A DNA stretch of 64,000 nucleotides from Scleromitrula shiraiana (lineage: Eukaryota; Ascomycota; Leotiomycetes; Helotiales; Sclerotiniaceae): positions 310,001 to 374,000 of the forward strand of contig JABELC010000012.1 in NCBI GenBank assembly GCA_028455995.1, written 5' to 3'. Positions 55,886-64,000 of the stretch are shown here, piece by piece. Position 1 is the first letter of the stretch; each line of letters starts with the position of its first letter. The translations under genes were made by a program, and so were the position numbers. Below the pieces are notes generated by a model. It saw only the letters and a list, made by a program, of their open reading frames with translations, was not told where the DNA came from and did not search any database.

Positions 55886-57799
55886 ATGGCGGCTCAAAAT
55901 AAGACTGTAGGAGGCAACGCCGCTTTCCACAACTTCAACAATGATTTTGCTCATATTGATGATCCCAATGAGAGAAGACGTCTCGCACTCGCCGAGATTG
56001 ATAGAGCTCCTTTTGGATGGTATCATGTTCGTGCATGTGTCGTTGCAGGTATTGGTTTCTTCACTGATTCTTACGATGTAAGTTCTCAAGTTTATCTTTT
56101 GCTAAGGCTATCAAAGTAATCAATCACTAACCATGTAATTAGATCTTCGCTATTAACTTGGTCACTGCCATGTTGGGAATATCGTTTTTCCAAAATAAAG
56201 TTTCCAAAGGAACAATCCCTAGCAGTAGTGATACTGCAATCAAGGTAGCTACATCTGGTGGAACTGTTCTCGGCCAACTTGGTTTTGGATATCTTGCCGA
56301 TGTCGTTGGTCGTAAGAAGATGTATGGTCTTGAGTTGATCATCATCATCTTTGCAACTCTTGCTCAGGCTCTTTCTGCTCCATCACATGCTGTGTCTATC
56401 GTTGGTCTTTTCTGCTTTTGGCGTGTCTTGATGGTAAGTTATCAATCATTCCTGGCAGTATTCCATTTCTAACGTCATTAGGGTGTTGGGATCGGTGGTG
56501 ATTATCCATTATCATCAGTTATTACTTCCGAATTCGCGACCACCAAATGGAGAGGTGCTATGATGAATGCCGTGTTTGCCATGCAAGGTATTGGTCAATT
56601 TGCCGCCGCTATCATTGCATTGATCGTTACTGCCGGATTCAAGGAGTCACTCGAGACTGGCTCAAAAGCATCAACCTGTACTGGTGTATGCCAACTTGCT
56701 GTCGACAAAATGTGGCGCGTAATTATGTAAGTTCCCTAATACATCATCAATAATTTCGATCTAACCAAACATCAGTGGTTTCGGTGCAGTACCAGGTTGC
56801 ATCGCCCTCTACTACCGACTCACCATCCCTGAAACACCTCGTTACACATTCGACGTAGCACGAGATGTCGAAAAGGCCAACGAAGACGTTGCAGCATACA
56901 TGCACGGCAAATCCGAAGGATCACCCGATGCAATTGCCCGCGCCACTGCCATGCAAACTGCAGCCCCCGCTCTCGAAACTCCCAAGGCCAGTTGGTCCGA
57001 CTTCTTCGCCCACTACAGACAATGGCGATATGGAAAGATTTTACTCGGTACAGCAGGATCATGGTTCTTCCTCGATGTCGCCTACTACGGACTCGGTCTC
57101 AATAATTCCGTCATTCTCTCTGCTATCGGCTGGTCCGGTGGTAACAACATGTACGAGGTCTTCTACAGAACCGCAGTTGGAAATCTTATTCTCGTTTGCG
57201 CTGGAGCTATTCCAGGATATTGGGTCTCAGTAGCCACAATCGATACACTTGGTCGCAAACCCATTCAATTCATGGGTTTTGCTATTCTGACCATCGTATT
57301 CATCATTATCGGTTTCGCATACCATCACCTAAGTGGTCATGCTCTTCTCGCCCTCTATGTCATCGCCCAATTCTTCTTCAACTTTGGCCCAAATAGTACC
57401 ACCTTTATCGTACCTGGAGAATGTTTCCCCACACGCTACCGCTCCACATCCCACGGTATCTCCGCTGCCTCTGGAAAGATCGGCGCAATTGTCGCTCAAG
57501 TAGTCTTTGGGCCACTTAGAACGAGAGGTGCGGTTAAGGGCGCCACCGGTGCCAAAGCTAGTCCCTGGTTAAACCACGTCATGCAGATTTTTGCACTGTT
57601 CATGTTGTGTGGATTGTTGACTACATTTTTGATTCCGGAGACGAAGAGGAAGACGTTGGAGGAGTTGGCGGGAGAGGTTGAGGGAACACCCAATTATGAT
57701 CCGGTACTTGCGGGGCACAGAGCCCAGCAGCAGGATAAGGGATTAGGGTATGATGAGGGCTCCCAAGAAGGTCAAAGATCTGTTGAGAAAGTTGTCTAA
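55886..57799 (+). CDS. PHO84: High-affinity inorganic phosphate transporter, PHO84-like (583 aa)
   Basis: Four exons (55886-56077, 56143-56433, 56482-56726, 56776-57799) give 583 aa; introns are 48-65 bp. It belongs to the major facilitator superfamily, phosphate:H+ symporter family. The N-terminus ALAEIDRAPFGWYHVRACVVAGIGFFTDSYDIFAI is diagnostic in style (key words GWYHVRA and GFFTDSYD). Then come LGQLGFGYLADVVGRKK, the signature GVGIGGDYPLSSVITSEF, the loop WRVIIGFGAVPGCIALYYRLTIPETPRYT (key words LYYR and IPETPRYT), and FNFGPNSTTFIVPGECFPTRYR with LIPETKRKTLEEL near the end. Twelve membrane segments can be traced. It imports phosphate at the plasma membrane and in fungi is induced by phosphate starvation. 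It appears intact. Confidence 0.92.
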
Positions 57800-58468
57800 T
57801 GCTTGAATTGGGGTGAAATGGATTGGTGTTATTGGGTCAATTGTATATAGATTGGATATAGAATCCTTATATTGAGTGGATAGAGAAGTACCATAAAATA
57901 CTGGTACTTGAATAATGAACGATTACATCCACTCTCTTACAATATGAAGCCTGTTGTAAACTTCTCCACCTAAATTTCTCCACCACATCTATAAAAGGAT
58001 CACCCACCATTCCCCTATTCCAGCAGCATATACGAATTACATCGTGGTTTCATAATATTTTAATGACACATATCTCTCTCAATCAAACAGCTGTAAGTAT
58101 CATGGATAAGTCTAAATCTGGCTCAAACCCAACAGTGATTACATTCGGTTGATTTACCGTCGAGATAGTATATCCATTATCATTTCCATCATACACACAC
58201 ACATATCTTACATCCTCACCAGACACCCACTTTAAGATCACCGCTGTCGATATTTAAAGATATCCATGATTCCCCATGTTGATTCCTTTATTATCACTGG
58301 TAGGGACATGAGAATATCTCGAATACTAGTAGATGAAAGCTCAATCTTATGATAGGCATCGCATTTTCCTGTGGGAGTTGAGAAGTTGTGAGTGAGTGAG
58401 TGTAGCTACGGAAATCACTTGTTGTGATGCTGGATGTGAAATATCGCGAACTAAGGTTTTGAGAAATG

Positions 58469-58496
58469 TTTTTTTTTGGGGGGGGGGGGGGGGGGG
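58469..58496. repeat. Homopolymer T9-G19
   Basis: Nine T are followed by nineteen G. Long poly-G is rare in this AT-rich genome and prone to slippage and sequencing error; it can also form G-quadruplexes. Confidence 0.8.
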
Positions 58497-58745
58497 TAAG
58501 GGGTTTACTTGTGGAGTGGGGATATGTGTGTGTCTGTATTTTATACTTTTATACCCATCCGATGGTTTGCGATTGTGAGAAAGATGAGGATGGGAGGTTT
58601 CTTCTTATTGGTGTTGGTTTGGGTGGGAGAGGTGATGTCTGCTTTATGTGGGGGGTTGGGAGTGAATGGTGGTATTGTATTGTATACTTTCTATTCGGAA
58701 CTCTGGGTTGTGGTAGGGTGGGAGGGAAGAGGTGGGCGTGGGGGC

Positions 58746-58768
58746 GGGGGGGGGGGGGGGGGGGGGGG
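58746..58768. repeat. Homopolymer G23
   Basis: Twenty-three G in a row, preceded by GGGGC and a G-rich region. The length may be inexact in the assembly. Confidence 0.8.
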
Positions 58769-61700
58769 TATATAAGATCGATATCTGTGAACTTGGAATA
58801 AATGGGTGTCGTCTGGTAGTTTGTTTTTTGGAATAATATCTAGGTACGTCATCGTGCTGTGGAGTGTGAGGAGTGGTGGTTTCGAGTTGGTATCTCTCTC
58901 CTGGAATTCTATTGGTGGTGTCTAGGTTTGGGAGAGAATGTATGGTTGAAGGTTGACTTTTGAGATTTTGAGGTCGTAGGAGGGGCGTGTGGGGAGAAAG
59001 GGGGAGGTTGGGGATTGGAGGTTAGAGATTGATAGTGATTTGTATGAGAAGAGGATTCATGACAGCAATGAGATCATAAAAGAATAGATGGCAAGAATCA
59101 TGACAGTGAAGTGATGAAGATTGGACGTATCGTTTCTATAGTGACATTCTAACGATGCGATTATCACAAGTGGAAATCATTAGCTAAGTGTCCAGTTATC
59201 GAGTCATGAAGTAGCGGTGACAACCCAATTTTAATGGTTAAATATTTGGGAAAGTTTATGAAGCTTGGAGAGACTCTTTATCTACTTAGCCATTTGTGGT
59301 TTTCGTACGGGTTGGAAGGAGAATCAATGACTGAGTGACCTCGCAGGCATTGATTGGTGAATTCATGAAATACACCATGAAAGAGGAGGGTAATGGGGAG
59401 AACTCATTAATGGAATCTGATGAATTCGCCATCACAGTGGAGCTTAGATATCAATTTAGCATACTCTAGAATTGAGGTATGGGTATATAAACCCCCCATT
59501 TTGATCAAGAATATGGTTTGGGGGTTACTGGAAGAAGAGTCTGATTTCTGGTATAGATTTCTCAACTAACAATCAAACTTTTTTGTAGGGAGCATCAAGC
59601 TTATTGTGAATAATTGCGATGTTTTGTTGCATAATCATGAAGGATGTTGGTGAGTATGTCTATAGTAATATGATGTGGGGCCATAGAATGGCAATGAGAA
59701 GAAGAGAGATAATATACCAATGATATAACTAGCACTTGATATATCAGGACGGTTGGTAAATTCTTTTTTCTGTATCATTTTACCGGATTTTAAATAAAAT
59801 CACAGATCAGAATGGAATTTTATACATTTTTCGGAGATAGTGAACTTTGAATATGGTCATCTAATCTATCTTATAAGCAGTAGTTCCAATTTCATAATTA
59901 CTTGAATTGAAATATCGATAACAGTGATGAGGATTATTAGAACTGACGACGATGGGATTGATACGATACCATATAAGAATTAATAGACACCGTCTTCTCT
60001 AGTTTAATTCCAGAATTCGATGAGTAACTTATCTACCATCGTGAGGACTGATGCCACAGCCTTAAGTTCAATAAAATAAAAGTCTTACGGATAATAAAAT
60101 ACCATGGCTGATGCAGATACTGCCGAAAAGAACATATCTATATACAAGATCTTAATATAGAGAAAATGGCGAGGAAGGTTGGCTGCACTGCTGAATATAA
60201 GATCTGTTGCTGGCTTGAGTGAATGATGGGTGGTGAATTGCTTGGAAGTGGCACTCATCGTGATGACTGAATTAAAACTAATGATATTAAACTCCTCTAG
60301 TTAAAGAAATATGACAGTAATGATCTGAAGTAGCAAAGTGTATCATCGTTTCGAGGTACTGATACATAGCTCTATATATCACACACATTTTCCCTGGATA
60401 ATCCTACCCTCAAAACGGCCAGGATCACTTAAATTTTGACTCTTATCACATCTCTAGGATTGAATGAATGGCAGCATGAACGGTGATGGTAATACTCAGG
60501 CTTGCAGAGATTTAACAACGGTCTCGAACAATGGTATATGTAAGAGAGCGTCGAGATTGGATAATGAAAGTTATCAGCATCCACGTATTAACCCAGCAAA
60601 GACACTTATCAGTTTCCGTACTGACTAGGCTATCCTTGGGGCTAAGACTGTTTAAATACTTGTTGGATAGATTAATGCTGGAGCTTGAGATTAATAAGTC
60701 ACAAACTATCCACATACAAGACACATACATTTTAAGGACAAGAGTGAATAAAAACCCACCCAAGTAATGAACATCATCCTCTAGTTCTAATGAACTCCAA
60801 CTCAAACAGGCAATAAACCTCTCAATAAATCATGTTCTCTATCAGAATACAAGCAAAATACAATAGCCTGGCTATCTTTATTCCTTATTTCTTGATGACA
60901 AAAGGGGAAAGAGACTACGTCATTGTGTATTTTTGCAGAAGCTTTTCGAGTTTGATATTTGTTCTGTGGAGACTCTGGAGATGAGGGAACGTTGAAATAA
61001 TAGAGGAGAAGTAAGGAACATAGGATGAGATAGGAAGCCTATTGAAATTGGACTAAACCAAGGCCGACATATATATACTTGGTTTTCCCTTCCCCGCAGA
61101 TACCCTTTTTTTGTTAATCAACGCCTGCATAATTCTCTTGAGCGATCTAATATATGATAGCAACTATCGAGCAGAAGAACTGATACATGCTGTGATATCA
61201 ATTATGAAATGTTGAGATTGAGGTTAGGAATATTCAGGCTGTCGATGCTCTTAGTTGAGTGTTATTCATTAAAGAATATTTATATTCCCACTGCTGCACG
61301 ATTGATCCTGTCACTTCTTTCATTTCGAGCATTAAACATACTTATGGAGGCGAAAAAGAAAAGGAAGCGGGTATTGATTCAAGAAATAACATTTTTGCAT
61401 TATATAATTTATAGTGAACAAGGAATCAATGACAATAGGTATGGCTGATGAAAGGTATTACATGTAGTAGGCTTGGGAGACCACATCCCCAGGACAACAA
61501 AGATAACACCATACTTCCAGGAACATAATAACTGTACTATTGATTCATAATTTCAGATGCTTGGTCATTAAACCCCATATCTGAATGCTGCAGGTCTCTG
61601 TAATGAAAGTCTTTATTTATAATTTACTTGAGGTTTGGCTTCATCAGTCCAATGAGGGGGTATGGAAGTTTAACACAATAGCTTAAATTGAGTAGGCAGG

Positions 61701-62673
61701 GATTGGAAAGGAAGGGGAATGAACATTATTGTTGGAAATTAAAGTCTTTGTATATAGCCATCATCTTTTTCAATTCAAGATCATTGGTGTTTACAAGCTA
61801 GAAAAGACAATGCAAGATTTGACATGATTGTGATCATGAGACCACTTGGAAAACAAACTATGAGATGCTTGTGAATTTCACAAAACTATGCACATTCAGG
61901 CTTGTTTAATCTCCTCATTACATTATGTAGTGGGTTGCATATGCTAATTTATGATAAGAATCAACGAACAACGACAATGAGAAAGAGTAACTGAGAATGA
62001 CAACAAAATTTGATGACAATCAGATACCTCACAAGTATACCAATATTACTGCTCAAGTCCGAATTGAGGTAATGGAACCTAGTAAAAATTAAAAAGAAGT
62101 AATTGTGACTCCTGAAATTCCATCTATCCGGATCTGACAGAATCGCCAACGGAGACACTTTCATTCTCGGACGATGATTTTTATACTCTGATGGCAGGTA
62201 CACTATATCGGAGCGACCAGCATCATGATAACCCGTTCACTACTGCTTGAGCGTTAATATCAAGCATGCATTTTTGATTCTAATCTAGAGGGTATATAAG
62301 CTTCTGAGAAACAAAATGTTTCACATCAACACGCAGACTAGGTTACAACATGGATGTCACAGGAGGCATTTCCTGGAGTTCGTATTTACGATGCAAATGT
62401 GTAGGGCACTTGCTCTGATTATAAAACGCCCTTAATGTCAATGGCAAATGGTAAAAAGCAATGACAAATGATTGGCAAACCGATGTTTGTTGTTGCTAGA
62501 ATAATTTGCCGCGACTGTCTCATAACCCGTGTCCATTAAGAAACTCACGAGTGGTCAATGATGAAAATAGTATAACAAGATTGTAGTAGTTCAAGATATC
62601 CTTGATTTGATTTTTTTTTCGAATGTGGAGGAGGGAACAGTTTGGATGCTTCTCAAACATAATTAGTCACAAA

Positions 62674-64000
62674 TCAACTTCCCTTCCTTCCACCCCCCCT
62701 CCTCTTTCCAACCGGTACATCCCCACCTTTCATCTTCACCCCTTCGCCCTCCCCACCACCACCCCCCTCAACCTTCCTTTTCCTCCCACTACCTCTCTTC
62801 GACACCGTGTCCATACTCCCAACCCGAAACCCATCATCCACATACTTCGGATTAGTATTCCTGGTTTTCCTTCCGCTTCTCCTCGTCTTTAACCCAGTAC
62901 CCTCTTCTTTATCAATCTTCATATCCACATCCATTTTAGTCACTTCAGCAGGCGCCTTGATCTTAAACCTACCCATCGGACTTTCTGCTTCTTCATCCTC
63001 GGATACTCCTCCTTGCCATGATTCATCGGTGTCCCTTCTTTTGATATCGACGGGACTAGGCTCCATAGGTGAGAGATCAGAGAATGAAGTTGTAGTACTG
63101 ACCAATACTTCTTTCTTTTTCGGGATCGGCTTGGCTTTCGTCTTTGGCTTCGCAGGTGGCTTACTTACTTTGAATGTTGTGCTGAACGGAGATGGGCTGG
63201 CATCAATATCTAGATTCTCAGTTGGGAAAGAGTTTCCGCTCTTGAACTTTTCTAACTCTAACTCCGTGTTCCTCAAGTTCCATTGGGCAAGCCTTAATTG
63301 CTCCTCGATTTTCCCTTTTTCCTCCACTCCTTTACTTTTTTCCTGCTCCTCAATCCCAAGATTCTTCTCGTAGGTATCCTTCAGTTCCGTCATTTTTTGC
63401 AATTTAAATCTCAAATCCTCGCATTCCTCCAGCGTATTGTAGAGATCTGTTTTCACTGTCCTCAACTCCTTAACATCTACACCACTGCCACTTGTATCCT
63501 GCTTATCTTGCTTCAATAGTACAATCTCGTCTTCCAGTTGCTTGATTATGTACTCTGCACTGTTCAGTTTCCCTTGCAATTGTTCTGTTTGTTGAATCAA
63601 TAATTCGGCATGGGCATCGGCGTTTTTCATTTCGTTTTCGAGCTTTTCCTTCCATAGGTCCTCAGCAACTGAAGCTAACTTCTTTTCATTCCCAAGTAGT
63701 TGTCGTAGCCAATCTCGATTATCCGTAACAGTCTTCACATCCTTTTCAAATTTGGCTACAACTTCGCGTAGTCCATCAATTTTAACATGTGCTTCATGCA
63801 ATTCCTCTGCCAATCCTTGTTCTTTTGCGGTGGAAGAGACATACGGTGTTTGTGTTTGCGTCGTATTAGTAGGGTCCGGAGGTTTGGCTGCTATCTTGAT
63901 TAATTCTTTCATCCAATCAACTCCTATGTATCTTTGGTTTTCATAAACTCGAGGAAGATATGTGAATGCTAGGTTGTACAGTTCATCCACTTCACTTGGT
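62674..64000 (-). CDS. Coiled-coil protein with basic Gly/Arg tail (5' partial)
   Basis: The frame is open to the right edge, so the true start lies outside the window. After a leading segment (VDELYNLAFTYLPRVYENQRYIG), residues of about 55-250 are a long heptad-rich coiled coil (for example LAEELHEAHVKIDGLREVV and KLENEMKNADAHAELL). A Ser/Pro/Lys-rich linker follows (KVSKPPAKPKTKAKPIPKKK), then an acidic patch. A basic end with TRRSGRKTRNTNPKY and KRGSGRKRKVEGGGG words looks nuclear, with AT-hook-like or nuclear-localisation motifs. No family is recognised. A chromatin, spindle or scaffold role would be a guess. Confidence 0.75.
   Translation of the reverse strand, partial: PSEVDELYNLAFTYLPRVYENQRYIGVDWMKELIKIAAKPPDPTNTTQTQTPYVSSTAKEQGLAEELHEAHVKIDGLREVVAKFEKDVKTVTDNRDWLRQLLGNEKKLASVAEDLWKEKLENEMKNADAHAELLIQQTEQLQGKLNSAEYIIKQLEDEIVLLKQDKQDTSGSGVDVKELRTVKTDLYNTLEECEDLRFKLQKMTELKDTYEKNLGIEEQEKSKGVEEKGKIEEQLRLAQWNLRNTELELEKFKSGNSFPTENLDIDASPSPFSTTFKVSKPPAKPKTKAKPIPKKKEVLVSTTTSFSDLSPMEPSPVDIKRRDTDESWQGGVSEDEEAESPMGRFKIKAPAEVTKMDVDMKIDKEEGTGLKTRRSGRKTRNTNPKYVDDGFRVGSMDTVSKRGSGRKRKVEGGGGGEGEGVKMKGGDVPVGKRRGGGRKGS

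Larger units (their letters stand above)
57800..62673. other. Gene-poor stretch (~4.9 kb) with long poly-G tracts
   Basis: No recognisable gene. The only marked structure is a G-rich strand between 58440 and 58790 with G19 and G23 runs. The frames across it (58396-58801) encode glycine runs from these tracts and are not genes. Other frames are short and featureless. Confidence 0.45.

Noticed and set aside
58396..58801. Overlapping glycine-rich ORFs
   Set aside because: They are translations of poly-G tracts with no domain and no splice support.
62807..63373. Plus-strand 188-codon ORF
   Set aside because: Shadow of the coiled-coil protein gene on the minus strand.
1..64000. CRISPR arrays, rRNA genes, secondary-metabolite backbone genes
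   Set aside because: None was seen; the genome is fungal and the P450s have no PKS, NRPS or terpene cyclase beside them.

Overview
The window looks like nuclear DNA of a filamentous ascomycete. Genes carry short introns (48-158 bp, mostly 50-80) with GT..AG ends and CTAAC/CTAAT-like branch points. The gene set includes a fungal hybrid histidine kinase, a COG5 subunit, a PHO84-type phosphate transporter, a LysM secreted protein, cytochrome P450s, DUF2434-like and RRT8/LDS-like membrane proteins and NACHT/ankyrin STAND remnants. The mix, with AT-rich elements that have probably suffered C-to-T decay, would fit a Leotiomycete such as Botrytis or Sclerotinia. That placement is inference from protein style, not from a database match.

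Layout: 1-629 is the end of a hybrid histidine kinase. About 4 kb with no recognisable gene follows. Then come a small two-exon gene (4692-5197), a 249-bp MITE-like element (5755-6003), a secreted M28 aminopeptidase (6711-8369), a decayed CYP52-like P450 (9318-10973) and a large membrane protein (11221-13527). An almost perfect long-inverted-repeat element lies at 14967-15960. It is followed by an intact P450 (16404-18116), an RRT8/LDS-like membrane protein (18530-19517), a broken acetylxylan-esterase-like gene and a Ser/Thr-rich secreted protein (21409-23366).

The region 24.9-29.5 kb is a graveyard of two convergent STAND genes (NACHT plus ankyrin) with a well-folded tRNA-Cys gene between them. 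Next are a five-exon GABA/amino-acid permease with a tandem 23-bp promoter repeat (29865-31771), a single-LysM secreted protein (34771-35170), an AT-rich repeat element (35814-36246), a glutathione transferase (37417-38180), and two tandem paralogous membrane-protein ORFs each broken by a single in-frame TGA (38443-39147, 39514-39978).

The right part holds an unusual P-loop membrane protein (40416-41474), two more membrane proteins (42178-42777, 43675-45228), COG5 (45855-47219), a 4.4-kb gene-poor stretch, an eight-exon amidase (51588-53704), a PHO84-like phosphate transporter (55886-57799), a second 4.9-kb gene-poor stretch with long poly-G tracts, and the 3' end of a coiled-coil protein running off the right edge.

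Genes appear to be independent transcription units; I see no biosynthetic cluster or operon-like set. Multi-exon models were built by hand. Each joined model keeps one open frame to its stop, which supports the splice sites chosen. No database search was possible, so family names rest on motif recognition.
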